A stretch of 64,000 nt of DNA, from contig CAKMXJ010000007.1 of the NCBI GenBank assembly GCA_928724745.1, positions 372,001-436,000 of the forward strand, written 5' to 3'. This document shows, one piece after another, positions 31,367 through 41,973 of this stretch (position 1 is its first letter; every line of letters begins with the position of its first letter). Source of the DNA: Anthracocystis setariae. Taxonomy: Eukaryota > Basidiomycota > Ustilaginomycetes > Ustilaginales > Ustilaginaceae. The notes beneath the pieces are model-generated. The model did not search any database. It had not been told where the DNA came from and saw nothing but the letters and a program-made list of their open reading frames with translations. Made by a program: the position numbers and the translations under genes.

Positions 31367-32932
31367 TCAGAGCTTCGGAAGCGGCCAGTCGAGCTTCTCA
31401 CCGTAGTTCCAGTGGATAGCCTTGACATCGCAGTAGGCCTTGATAGCATCGACACCGAGTTCGCGTCCAAAGCCACTCGCTTTCATTCCGCCAAATGGAA
31501 CCGAGTTGCTCAGGGTCACGTAATTGTTGACCCAAACCGTACCAGCGTCGATCGCAGAAACCATGCGCTGGATCTGGCTGGCATTTTCAGAGAAAACACC
31601 AGCTCCAAGACCGTACTCGGTTTCGTTGGCAAGTCGGATAGCCTCTTCCTCGGTGCTGAATTTGGCAACAGCTAGAACAGGTCCGAAGATCTCTTCATCT
31701 ACGATGCGCATGCCTTTACGACACCCGGAGAAGATGGTAGGCTCGACAAAGAAGCCGTTCTTAAACTTGGCGTCAGCGCTCTGCCACGCCTTGCCTCCCA
31801 CTTCGACCTTGGCGCCTTGCTGCTTTCCGGACTCGATCATGTCCAAGATCTTTTGCTGTTGCACTTTGCTGACCTGTGGGCCCTGGAAAGTGAGCTCGTG
31901 GAATGGGTCGCCCACCTTGTGTGCCTTGAATGCCGCTACAAGCTGTTGCATAAATCGGTCGTAGATCTTGTCCTGAACAAACAGGCGCGAACCAGCAGTG
32001 CAATCCTGACCTTGGTTGAACAGGATACCCAAGCACACCCATCGCACCGCCTGCTCGATATCGGCAGACTCAAACACCACAACCGGCGACTTGCCTCCGA
32101 GTTCCAGAGTGACCTTCTTCATGTTGCTCTCGGCAGCTGCCTTCATGATGCGTTTGCCCGTAGCGGTGGAACCGGTGAAGGCAACCTTTTGGATGTCCAT
32201 GTGCCTCGAGATGGTCTCGCCCACCTCGGCACCATATCCGTTGACGACGGAAATGACTCCGGGAGGGAATCCTGCCTGGACCGAGAGCTCAGCCAGCTTG
32301 AGGGCAGTGAGCGGTGTCTGTTCGGCAGGCTTCAAGATGACGCAGTTGCCCGCGGCCAGGGCTGGACCGAGCTTCCACGCTGCCATTCCAATCGGGTAGT
32401 TCCAAGGGATGATTTGACCGCAGATGCCGAGTGGCTCGATGCGCGTGTAGGCGATCTTTTCGCCCTCGGTCTGCTCTATGGTCTTGCCCTCGATCTTGTC
32501 GGCGAGACCACCGTAGTAGCGTAGACACGCTGCCGAATCGGGCACATCGAAGGCGCTTGCCATCCAGACGGGTTTGCCGTTATCCAAGCTCTCGAGCTCG
32601 GACAATTCCTGCAGATGCTGATCCATGAGATCAGCAAAAGCGAGGAGCAAGCGAGAGCGCTGGGTGGGTGTGGACTTTTTGCCCCACACCGTGTTGAAGG
32701 CGGTTCGTGCAGCCTTGACTGCGGCCTCGACGTCGGCAGCTCCGCCCAGAGCAACACTGCAGAGCTTCTCGCCGGTGGCTGGATTTACCGAGTCAAACGT
32801 CTTGCCCGAGGCAGAGGCATGGAACGCATTGTTGATGAAAATGCCTGATGGCACTTGCCACGTGCTGCCTGTAGGGGTGCGGATCGTCACCGGGTGGGAT
32901 GCTTTGCTCGAATCGGCTTGTGAGACTGACAT
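31367..32932 (-). CDS. NAD(P)-dependent aldehyde dehydrogenase
   Basis: Oxidises an aldehyde to the carboxylic acid with NAD(P)+. 521 residues in one exon, a typical length for ALDH classes 1/2. Features in order: FINNAFHASASGKTFDSVNP (N-terminal strand), GQIIPWNYPIGMAAWKLGPALAAGN (coenzyme fold with the catalytic Asn in PWN), FTGSTATGKRIM (Rossmann G-x-x-x-x-G), VTLELGGKSP with general base Glu277, and FNQGQDCTAGSR with nucleophile Cys311. The C-terminal EIFGPVLAVAKFSTEEEAI and PFGGMKASGFGRELG are standard. No targeting signal is obvious, so cytosolic location is likely. Its position beside an amine oxidase suggests it could oxidise amine-derived aldehydes. Smuts are known to have indole-3-acetaldehyde dehydrogenases (Iad1/Iad2); this could be one, but I cannot tell from sequence alone. 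Confidence 0.95.
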   Translation of the reverse strand: MSVSQADSSKASHPVTIRTPTGSTWQVPSGIFINNAFHASASGKTFDSVNPATGEKLCSVALGGAADVEAAVKAARTAFNTVWGKKSTPTQRSRLLLAFADLMDQHLQELSELESLDNGKPVWMASAFDVPDSAACLRYYGGLADKIEGKTIEQTEGEKIAYTRIEPLGICGQIIPWNYPIGMAAWKLGPALAAGNCVILKPAEQTPLTALKLAELSVQAGFPPGVISVVNGYGAEVGETISRHMDIQKVAFTGSTATGKRIMKAAAESNMKKVTLELGGKSPVVVFESADIEQAVRWVCLGILFNQGQDCTAGSRLFVQDKIYDRFMQQLVAAFKAHKVGDPFHELTFQGPQVSKVQQQKILDMIESGKQQGAKVEVGGKAWQSADAKFKNGFFVEPTIFSGCRKGMRIVDEEIFGPVLAVAKFSTEEEAIRLANETEYGLGAGVFSENASQIQRMVSAIDAGTVWVNNYVTLSNSVPFGGMKASGFGRELGVDAIKAYCDVKAIHWNYGEKLDWPLPKL

Positions 32933-35454
32933 GTTTTTGATATGATCAAGGTTGAGTATGGAAGGAGGATAGATGGAGGTGGGAAGCGATCCAACTCAAT
33001 CTTTTGGTAGTTGTTGCCCCCTTCTTTTTGACTTGCACCAAGGAATCAAGGGTTCAAGAGGATGGGGCTGCAAATTGCGCAAGGTACTACACTGTAGGTG
33101 GAGCGTGCTTCTGTTGAATTTCCCGGAGCTCGACCCGTTGGCACACGCACAGAGGCGCTTGACGAACCGCGCTTGACCAGCATGTTGGTGCATCAGTTGG
33201 GCATTGAAGAGGAGACAGAAAAGGAGACTAGCCCATACCGCTGACTTGTGACCGCTTCTTACATTGCACCAATACGCGGTAACGAAGCCTTGGCGTCTCG
33301 CTCGCTATACAGTATGGTTGGTCCCACCTCGACGTTGAAAAAGTTCAAGCTCGAAATGAAGTCACGTCTTGTTTGTAGAGGCGCTATTGGACACGTTGGT
33401 TTGGTACGCATGGGGACAGCTTGAAGCTGTAAGGACTCCTGTATGCTGTGCTGAATTTTTCTGTATCCATGGGGTCCAACCACGAAAGTGTCGCTCACAC
33501 CGGGAGTTTTGCTGAAGCCTTGTACTCGACATCGTAGAGTAGGGGCTGCGCTAAACGAGGACCGAAACCAGGAATTGAGAGTTGAAGCGCTTATCGCGCA
33601 TTCCGCGGGACAGCTTGGGTTGTGATTCGAGTTTAGCCAAGGCGCTTTGGTTGGCTGGGTTTTGTTTTTGGAGAAGATGTTAGATTCACAGTCTGGAAGA
33701 GTTCAAGTCAGGAACATAGTCACGCAACACTAAATAATTGTGTGACTCTCTCCTTGTGATCCGCTGTATGCAAGTTGGCCTAGCCACGAGCAAAATGGTT
33801 TTGGCCGAGTCATATAATACTGTATGAGCCACTACTACTGTATGCATGCACGCCTTATCTTTGTTCCTCCGTCCATTTACCCCGCATTGCCCTACGCTGA
33901 GAAATAGTAGTGCTAGTCTACTGTTGTACCAATTTACAGCTGCGAAATTCGGCTCAGAATTCTTGGCTGTCCCTCGTTTAGACCGTATCGCTCCATGATT
34001 GGTCCATGGGCTCCAGTTCTTCTTTGCAACCCAATCAAACACAGTCAAAGCTTTTCTTGTCTTGCGATAAGAATCCTTTCCAGAGACTTTTCCAGCCTCA
34101 CGATCGTTGTTGCAATTGCCTTCGGTTAAGAGCAACCACGACAAGCCCACATGACCTTGCAAATCCCAGATCCAAGAGATAAAAAAAAAAAACCCCATCC
34201 CTATCTCGGTGTAATCCGGCGTGCCAAACCGCCCACTAACATCAACTTGCTCCTCCAGGCAACCTTGTCTCATCTGTCCTGTGTCGCTGGTTCTACAGCA
34301 AAAGTAGTAGGGCCACGTCGTGCCGTTATCTCGTCGTGCATCAAGTCACGTTGACGCTCCATTGTTTTACCCGAAAAAACACCCTTTCAAACAACCATGC
34401 CGCCGTTTCGTTCCACCGTCCTATCATATCACTGGCACTTGGCTCCTTGTTCCAATAACCCAGCTCTCGGCTCTTTGAAAAACTTACCCCTTGCAACTGG
34501 ATGTAATTACCCGGCCCAGTCGATCTGGTCGTCCAGCCGGCTCAACTGCTCAGGTTCTGCTTACCATGGCTATCTATTTCTGTCCTCTTGCAGTGCATAT
34601 GGTTGCCTACGCCTCCATCTGCTCACTTTACCCTCGTCAAGATCTGCCTAGAATTGCTGGTTCCAGCTCTGGGCACAAGCACAATCCGAGAATAACCTTC
34701 CTCCTCCCATTTCGTTCCTCGCCTTATCCATGTGACTCCACGACAACTTTGTTCCTGTCTCACTCTCCGCTGAGCCGTATCACAACGGTCCAAACCCTAC
34801 GGGCTTCGGCTACCGTGCAGCTTTCTCGGCTCCTCGACTTGCAAGTCAGCCACGCGTGCAATCGGCTTGCCTCCTCCCCTCATCCCTTATCTCTCTACTG
34901 TATTGTCTAGCTCGTCAAGGTCCCCTTCCTCTGGTGCGATACAGCCTGCATACATTGCTGTGGCTATCGTCTACCCCTTCCAATCCGGCGGCTGTCTCCT
35001 ACAAGCTTGCCTGAATGCACAAGAATAAGCTCTTATAGTCACCCTTCCGACACCCGTCCCTCCCGTCCCTCCCGGCCCAAACCCCATTTCTTAACCCATC
35101 GAAGCGCCCCTCTAGAATCCGCTACCCTCGACCACGCACCTTCACAGAATTCGACCTTTGACTCCTCACCTTATTCTTCGCTATCGATCCACACTTCTCG
35201 ATTTCCGGTCTACGCCACCGATCTCGGACATCGCTTGCTAAATCCTTGTGGTTGATTCCGTCTTGATCTGATATCGATCGACCCAAGCTTTTCACCTCCG
35301 TTTAGTGAATGATCGCAGCACCGCAAACGTCAACGTTTGCTTGGTTCTTGTTTGTAGACCATCCCTCTCTCCGGTGTCTGCCCTTCACTGGCTCTTGAAC
35401 GTCTCAACACCATCCGTATTTCTCTCAAGTGTCTCAACAATCAACTTCGCTGGT
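32933..35454. other. Gene-poor spacer and divergent promoters
   Basis: 2.5 kb between the aldehyde dehydrogenase start and the permease start, so it holds both promoters. TACTGTA heptamers occur at 33311 (as ATACAGTA), at 33818-33824 and near 33834. The last 500 bases before the permease are C/T-rich on the coding strand, as a promoter and long leader would be. A 195-residue minus-strand frame at 33686-34273 crosses a homopolymer run and has no family signature. Confidence 0.5.
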
Positions 35455-37236
35455 ATGGTCAACAACGACTCTTCCTACTCTAACGACCCCAAGGGCTCGA
35501 TCGCCTCTGGTGGTTCCCCTGCTCACCACGATGGTCCTGTGACCGCCGTGCTTCACGGTGTTGAGAGCGCTGCCGCCCCAGGCCTGGGCCCTGGCAAGAT
35601 GCACCTCTCCAAGAACTTTATTGAGCAGGCTGACGCCGAGCTACTAGCCACTCTTGGTTACAAGCAGGAATTCAAGCGTGAATTCTCTTCGCTCGAAGTG
35701 TTTGGTATTGCCTTTTCCATCATGGGTGTTGCTCCCTCGATTGCCTCGACCCTGCTCTACTCGCTCCCAAGCGGCGGTCCCATCAGTATGGTGTGGGGTT
35801 GGGTCGTCGGATGCTTCTTCATCGCCTTTACCGGCCTCGCTCTCGGTGATTTGGGTAGCGCTATGCCTACCTCGGGTGGTCTCTACTACTGGACTTACGT
35901 TCTTTCTGGCGAAAAGTACCGCCGATTCCTCTGCTGGACTGTCGGATACGCCAACACTCTCTCCACCACATCCGCTGTGGCCAGTATCGACTGGTCGGTC
36001 GCCATCATGATCCTCGCCGCCGCCTCGGTCGCTACGGACGGCAACTATGCCCCTACCGATGCTCAAACATACGGTGTCTACATCGCCGTCCTGCTTACAC
36101 ACGCCCTCGTCACCTCGATTGGCACACGTGCCCTTGCTCGACTGCAGACCGTCGCTACTGTGCTTTGCGGTGGCCTTGCTGTGGCTATCTGCATCGTTCT
36201 CGGCACCACCACTCCAGGCGAGTACCGCAACACGGCTTCGTTCGCTTTCGGCGGATGGTACAACGAGACAGGTTGGTCAAACGGTGCCGCCTTCTTGTTG
36301 GCGTTTATGACGCCCGCCTGGACGGTTGCAAGCTACGATGCCTGTGTCCATATCTCGGAGGAAGCCAGCAATGCAGCCAAAGCTGTACCGATGGGCATCT
36401 TCTTCTCGATCGTTTCGTCTGCCATCCTCGGGTTCGGGATCATGGTGGCTCTGACGTTCAACATGGGTACCAACCTCGATCCGATCATCAACTCGGCCTA
36501 CGGTCAACCCATGGCCACGATCATCCTCAACGCGTGCGGCAAGACTGGTTTCATGGTGATCTGGGTGTTTATGATTTTGGTCAACTTTATGATGGGCGCC
36601 TCGATGCAACTTGCAAGCTCTCGTCAAGTGTTTGCCTTCTCTCGTGACGGTGCTTTGCCCTTCTCCAACTGGGTCTATCGCATCAACGCGTACACGTTGA
36701 CGCCGGTCAACTCGGCGTGGTGGTCGGCTGCGGTATCGGCCGTCTTCTGCTTGCTTGGCTTGGTGAACTCGGTTGCGGTGGGCGCTGTTTTCTCGCTCTC
36801 TGTGATCGGCGCATCGATTGCGTATGTGATCCCTATTCTGGCGCGTCTGCTTGCGCCCGACGGGCGCTTCAAACCGGGCGTGTGGTATCTGGGTGACTTC
36901 TGGAGCAAGCTCGTTGCATGGGTGTCGGTTGCGTGGCTGTCGTTCATCTTGGTCATCGTTTGCCTGCCCTCGTACCTCCCTGTCAGCAGCGCGAGCGATA
37001 TGAACTATGCTTGCGTTGTAACGGGCGCCACGTTCCTGTTCAGCTCGGCATGGTACTACTTCCCCAAGTATGGAGGCATCCATTGGTTCAGTGGCCCCAG
37101 GAGCAACATCGACGACGAACAGGTGGCCGCACAAGAAACAGCCCACCAAATCGAAGCCGAGGAAGACGCAAAAAAGGCTAGAACCCATCAGGAAGAACTC
37201 CATCAGCAAGTAGCCATCGAAGAGTACAAGGAATAA
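35455..37236 (+). CDS. Amino acid / GABA / choline-type permease (APC superfamily)
   Basis: Polytopic plasma-membrane importer of the fungal amino acid/choline transporter group (Uga4/Hnm1-like). From ATG 35455 the product has 593 residues; the frame is open to an ATG at 35305, but the extra 50 residues look like translated leader. A soluble N-terminus with ADAELLATLGYKQEFKREFSSLEVFG is diagnostic for this group. About 12 membrane segments follow, starting IAFSIMGVAPSIASTLLYSLPSGGP and MVWGWVVGCFFIAFTGLALGDLGSAMPTSGGLYYW. The conserved ASYDACVHISEEASNAAKAVP, and the loop SRQVFAFSRDGALPFS, are typical of the family. The C-terminal tail is acidic and Lys-rich. Substrate (GABA, choline, polyamine or an amino acid) is not decided by sequence. 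Confidence 0.92.
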   Translation: MVNNDSSYSNDPKGSIASGGSPAHHDGPVTAVLHGVESAAAPGLGPGKMHLSKNFIEQADAELLATLGYKQEFKREFSSLEVFGIAFSIMGVAPSIASTLLYSLPSGGPISMVWGWVVGCFFIAFTGLALGDLGSAMPTSGGLYYWTYVLSGEKYRRFLCWTVGYANTLSTTSAVASIDWSVAIMILAAASVATDGNYAPTDAQTYGVYIAVLLTHALVTSIGTRALARLQTVATVLCGGLAVAICIVLGTTTPGEYRNTASFAFGGWYNETGWSNGAAFLLAFMTPAWTVASYDACVHISEEASNAAKAVPMGIFFSIVSSAILGFGIMVALTFNMGTNLDPIINSAYGQPMATIILNACGKTGFMVIWVFMILVNFMMGASMQLASSRQVFAFSRDGALPFSNWVYRINAYTLTPVNSAWWSAAVSAVFCLLGLVNSVAVGAVFSLSVIGASIAYVIPILARLLAPDGRFKPGVWYLGDFWSKLVAWVSVAWLSFILVIVCLPSYLPVSSASDMNYACVVTGATFLFSSAWYYFPKYGGIHWFSGPRSNIDDEQVAAQETAHQIEAEEDAKKARTHQEELHQQVAIEEYKE

Positions 37237-37560
37237 TCCAATGTCTCTCTCACTCTCTCTGTTCACTAGACTCCTTTCGATGCTGAAGAATGCTATGCTA
37301 CAAAGTTGGCTTTCAACATACTTCTTAGTGTGCGTTTCATGCAGTGTGGTGTGTCTGAGTTAGAGCGATGCCTCCGAGTTCCGGCTTGAACAGCGTCTGG
37401 GCGTAGCCTCCACACGGTTCGGAACCAAACAGCTCTCAGCCTCAATCTTCTGGCAAGAATAGATGCTGAATTAAACGAAAGCTCGAACGATGGCTGTGGC
37501 CGTAGGATGAATATGTGTATGCTGTACAGTCTAGTGAAAATGCCGAACGGACGCTGCGGA
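37237..37560. other. Spacer between convergent permease and lipase genes
   Basis: 324 bases between two convergent stop codons. It probably holds both 3' untranslated regions. A TACAGT element lies at about 37526. Confidence 0.45.
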
Positions 37561-40179
37561 CTAGTGGCCATCCGAATGCAGATGTCTACAGAGAGCGATC
37601 CAGAACTTCTCGAGATCGCTGTACTCTTTCTTATCCTTTTTCTTCTCGTCGACCTGTGTCTCACTCTCCTTGGCACGCTGTGCGACCAACTGAGTCGAAA
37701 ACGGCCTCACCTCGTCCCTCGCCTTGCCTTCCACCACCACCGCCGCCGCCGCCACTGCCCCAAACATGGTACTGCTGCCATCAGTGACGCCAGTGAACCC
37801 GGGCAGATCCGTGTTGATCTTGACCGGGTTCTGCGGCGCGTACAGAGTGAGGCCGGTCTCCTCGATCATTTTATCCCTCCTCTGCGCAATCGCCCTCCTC
37901 TCCGCATTGCCCGATGGAAGTCGGTCCGAGATCCAGTTGGCGATCTCGCGAACCAGCGTGTCATCCTGGTGTTGTTGAGGCTGAAACGACGAAAACGTAG
38001 TATGTTCTCCATCCGGTTCGAGCTCGTCATCCTTGTCCATCACCACGTCCAAATCTTCCGGTGCATCAGGGTCACGCAGCGATACGCCATTCCAACCCTC
38101 TGACTCGGCGAGTTCCTTGAACGATCGGAACGCCGTAATGGGCTGCTCCTTGGTGACATTCTTGGTAGAAACTGCTTCGTTACTCGAATTGTCCTTGGAC
38201 TTGGAAAAGAGTAAACGGTTGATGTCGATCCAGCTCGAGCTCGACTTCTCCGCTTCTTCCTGTGCCACCTTGTCCGCCTCCTGCTGCGCCGCCTTGGTAG
38301 TATAGGGCTTGCCTGTCGAAGGATTGATGTTCTGCTTCCATCTCGGTGCCCCTCCACCTCTCAAATCCCAATGATCACACCCCTCCATCACTCCCAGGAA
38401 TTCGCCCCATTTGGCGCTCTCGACACTCACCAAGCCATCGTTGCCCTGATCCGCCCCACCAAGAGCATCGGCGCTACCATCGGACTCGCCTCCCGTGGTG
38501 CGAGACTCGGCGGCGGCATCAAGGACGAGCTTGGGCAGCCAAAGCGGGTGCCAGATGGCGAGCGAGGGGGTGCGCGATGCGACAGAGTAGTACTTGACGC
38601 CGTCGACGTTGGGCGTTCGCGGGTTGAACACTTCGTTCATGTACTTGGTTGACAACATGGCATATGCCGGTGTATCGAGGAGGGAAAGCATGTACGAGCT
38701 GAAGGAGCCAGTCAAGGTCGAGAGAGAATTGATAAAAGAAGAAAGACCAAACGGGAGAGACCCGTCTCGGCTGTTTCCTTCCTTGACCGCTGCTTTGACC
38801 TTGTCCGAGATCTCGCCGCTTGCGCGACTATCGGATCTAGATGTGAGGGTGCCTACTGCGGACGATGCAGCTGCGAACAGAGTTTCGGCAGTCGACTCGC
38901 CACTGGAAGCTCGTCTGGGCTCTTCCGGAGCCGAAGCCCTCGGCTCCTTCTTTGGAAGACTGCTCGAACCTTGCAAAGGCTTGGGTCGGGTAAAGAGAGG
39001 CGACTTGAGCGTGTACGGCACCTTGGCGGTGCGAGTAGGCCGATACTCGCGATCAGCAAGATGGGCTCGTTCGGCACGAGCTTCTTCGATGGCCTTTTCG
39101 ATGTAATCGTTGCCAATGCCGATATTGGCGTTGCACCAGTCCATGAAAGGGCTTCCTCTATGCGGAGTGCTGATGGTGGTGAGACTGACGGGGATGTACT
39201 CTTCAGGCTTTGGACGAATGTGGGTCAATAGATGTCGGACGTCAAGCCCCCCCATGCTATGCGCGACAAAGTTGAGCTTCTTGCCCTTGACTCCCGCCTC
39301 GTCACTGACGAGGAACTTGTGAAGCGATTCGGCTCGCTCTTGGATGGATCCGGTCGGAGGCACGCCATGGACGAGAACCTCGACACCCATCTTTTTGCGA
39401 AGTATGTCCAATGTTTTGGCCCAGTAGTGAATCTCCAAGCCAAGGAAGGGTCCGCGAACATCGAAGCCGTACAAGCCGTGGCAGAGCACAATAGGATGGC
39501 GAGGTAGAACTATGGGATCGTAGATGTGAGGGTCCTGCATGATCGAATGGATACGTCCGACGCCGCGGTGAGGCTGTCGGGCGTGGGTGGCTACATCTCC
39601 TGGAGCGTCTTTGGTTTCGGTTTGCTGTGTGGAAGCTCCTAAGAGGGAGGAGAGAGTGTTTGTGAGCCGGTCAAGCCATGTATTTGGTCGATGTCGTGGC
39701 GGAGGATGAGGATGCGTAAGGGAGCTTAAAGCTCTCCCAGTCGAAGTTTGAGCGTCGGAGGGGGTGAGTTTGAGCGAGTTGAGAGGGAGCTGATGTGTTG
39801 GACGGGAACGAGCTGTGGTGTGCACGCTTCGAAGCACGGAGGTTCTACGAGGACCATGTTGAGGCTTGGTATATGATGTGTTGGGTCGTGAAGAAGTGGT
39901 AGCCAAGTTGAGCAAACGACGAGAAGTGTCTGGGGTCTTGAGTGACGACGAATGCGAGCTTGGGTTGGGCGCAGGTGACGAGGCGGGTGCAGAGCACGAG
40001 TAGGCTGCTAGCCAGCAAAGCAAGGCCAAGACACCGGCTCTGGACCGCAGAATGGCTTGTTGCCTTGCAACGGTTCGCGAGCATTCGGGTGCTCGGATAA
40101 CGCCGTCGATGGAAGATTGCAAGCGGTCACGCAACAGGGACCGCATGGTTGCGTCCATGGAGGATTGCTGTTGGAACAT
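37561..40179 (-). CDS. Large alpha/beta-hydrolase, triacylglycerol lipase-like
   Basis: 872 residues in one exon. A hydrophobic stretch near residues 50-65 (AGVLALLCWLAAYSC) could be a signal anchor. The hydrolase core begins near residue 228: HPIVLCHGLYGFDVRG (oxyanion His-Gly), LEIHYWAKTLDILRKKMG, VHGVPPTGSIQERAESL, then the nucleophile elbow VAHSMGGLDVR with Ser308. The acid and base fit NDGLVSVESAKWGEF (Asp581) and EGCDHWDLRGGG (His603), the layout of bacterial family I lipases. A Ser/Ala-rich insert at about 400-470 and a long charged C-terminal region separate it from small secreted lipases. The start could also be the internal Met8 or Met12. Localisation and substrate are unknown; a membrane or secretory lipase is the likely role. 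Confidence 0.85.
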   Translation of the reverse strand: MFQQQSSMDATMRSLLRDRLQSSIDGVIRAPECSRTVARQQAILRSRAGVLALLCWLAAYSCSAPASSPAPNPSSHSSSLKTPDTSRRLLNLATTSSRPNTSYTKPQHGPRRTSVLRSVHTTARSRPTHQLPLNSLKLTPSDAQTSTGRALSSLTHPHPPPRHRPNTWLDRLTNTLSSLLGASTQQTETKDAPGDVATHARQPHRGVGRIHSIMQDPHIYDPIVLPRHPIVLCHGLYGFDVRGPFLGLEIHYWAKTLDILRKKMGVEVLVHGVPPTGSIQERAESLHKFLVSDEAGVKGKKLNFVAHSMGGLDVRHLLTHIRPKPEEYIPVSLTTISTPHRGSPFMDWCNANIGIGNDYIEKAIEEARAERAHLADREYRPTRTAKVPYTLKSPLFTRPKPLQGSSSLPKKEPRASAPEEPRRASSGESTAETLFAAASSAVGTLTSRSDSRASGEISDKVKAAVKEGNSRDGSLPFGLSSFINSLSTLTGSFSSYMLSLLDTPAYAMLSTKYMNEVFNPRTPNVDGVKYYSVASRTPSLAIWHPLWLPKLVLDAAAESRTTGGESDGSADALGGADQGNDGLVSVESAKWGEFLGVMEGCDHWDLRGGGAPRWKQNINPSTGKPYTTKAAQQEADKVAQEEAEKSSSSWIDINRLLFSKSKDNSSNEAVSTKNVTKEQPITAFRSFKELAESEGWNGVSLRDPDAPEDLDVVMDKDDELEPDGEHTTFSSFQPQQHQDDTLVREIANWISDRLPSGNAERRAIAQRRDKMIEETGLTLYAPQNPVKINTDLPGFTGVTDGSSTMFGAVAAAAVVVEGKARDEVRPFSTQLVAQRAKESETQVDEKKKDKKEYSDLEKFWIALCRHLHSDGH

Positions 40180-41973
40180 GGCTGAGAGCGAGGCTCGACC
40201 TTCCGAACTAGGTTTGGAATGGAAGGCCGCGCTGACGAGGAGATGTAGTCCACCCGAAGTGTTTCAAGCTAAAAGCATCACAGCATCGAAAGAGAGAGAG
40301 GGAGCGATAGAACAAAACGCTTTATAACGAGGCGGTGTTGCTGGATTGTGGCGAGTTGCGGTGAGATTTTGCAAGCTCGTCCGAGGTGAGTTTGGCTGGG
40401 TTTGCCTTTGTGATATGAGGGGAGGGAATTGAAGTATTGAGTGACGGTGGCGGTGACGGTCGATTGCAACAGGTAGAGATGTTGTTGAGGTCACTAGATG
40501 AGTGAGGAGCGTATGTGCAAAGTCATCATTGAAGCTGCTGTTGTTGCAAACTGTGGCCACGTTCAAAGTGGAGCTTCGTCAGATCACGTTGAAACCGCTG
40601 CGTGTGTGTGTGTATCGGCATATAATAATTTCAGCTGGAACGGTTCCAACTCTGTTTTAGAGCTGCTTCCCTCACAAGTGCCTCGGAAACAGCCGTGCAA
40701 ATCAACACTTTTTCTTTTCAGAGTGTGAAATGCAAGCGACAAGGTTAAAATATTTTGGGGCACCAGCCACACACGTCCCCGGTACAGTAAACACTTTCTT
40801 TCGGTCGTTCATCGTCCGAAGTGCCGTGACCAGCTGACCGCCTCTGTGTCTGTCTCCTGTGCATGACGGTCAATTCGAGATGAGACCCCTATGATGATGC
40901 TTTACCATCTCGCTTGCAAAGTGCGGGGACAAGCCGACCCCTGAAACCAACCCACCAGCCATACAGAACGTAGAGATGCAAAAGAAAACGGGAAACAGGA
41001 TCGACAAAAATCCACGTCTGGCTTGAAATTACAGCATTGCCCGTCACATCCGCAGAACGTGTCATGCTTGCATCACAACTGCTGGCTTCTGCTATCGTCC
41101 ATCATTTTATTAGACTGTACAGTTTATCATGGTGTATGCATCGACATACTAGCACACGAAGCTACATCGTCGCTCAATGCACTGCCATTCTCGACCAGCA
41201 CGTTGGATATGCTGGATGGGAACGGCTGTGGAGCAGGGAAAACTACCCACACTTTGTTGGGGGAAAATTAAAGGGGCTGGCGATCCCTTATTTTGATTTT
41301 GAGCATGCCGGTGACCTCCAACGTCATCGTCTTGAACTGCGCTCTCTTGCTGCTTGGTGACGCTGCATGTGCCATTTTTCTCTCTAGACCCTTCTTTTCA
41401 GCCGTCCGAGGTGTCAAGACCCTACGTCGCTCAGGAAAGAGGCTCAGCACCGCACAGGTTGACCCCGTTTCACTTGGCCTGCAAGCATGGTCACGGTTGA
41501 TCCGAGTCGATGCAGGGTCACGAGACGCTAGTAAAGCAATGAGTTGTGGATGCCCACACCTCTGCAACTCGTGAGTAGCATCTCGGGCTTCGGCATGTCC
41601 CGACTACTAGAACGCTTGACTCGAATGTCGAAAGCTTCAGTACAGTATGCTGAGAGATGAGCCGTCAAACCTCGAGCGATGACGTCGGGTGCTATCTGAA
41701 ATTTAGAACATCAAAGTGTTAGACCCTGGAGTTATGCCACAAAGAAAAGAGAAATTGAAATGCTGACAAAGGCTCATGTCATTTGTGGAAAAGTCGAGCT
41801 TGCGCCCAAAGGCCAAGAAGAAAGAAAAGCTCAAGAGACGGCACCAACTTACTTTGCTGCTGATGCATCTCACTTTTCCTTCACCGTCGTCCAAAAACAT
41901 ACTCCATCTCTGTCCTCCTTTACGCTTGGCCTAGCTGTTGTATAGCCAGCTGCTATACATTCTCTTGGTCATC
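40180..41973. other. Spacer / divergent promoter region
   Basis: 1.8 kb between the lipase start and the uL3m start, with no supported gene. TACAGTA/ACTGTAC elements occur near 40784, 41117 and at 41641-41647. A short GT tract lies near 40602. Confidence 0.45.

Noticed and set aside
33686..34273. 195-residue minus-strand frame in the spacer before the permease
   Set aside because: Crosses a homopolymer run, has no domain, and lies in a region with many spacer motifs.
36277..37266. 329-residue minus-strand frame opposite the permease
   Set aside because: Arg/His-rich antisense translation without domain.
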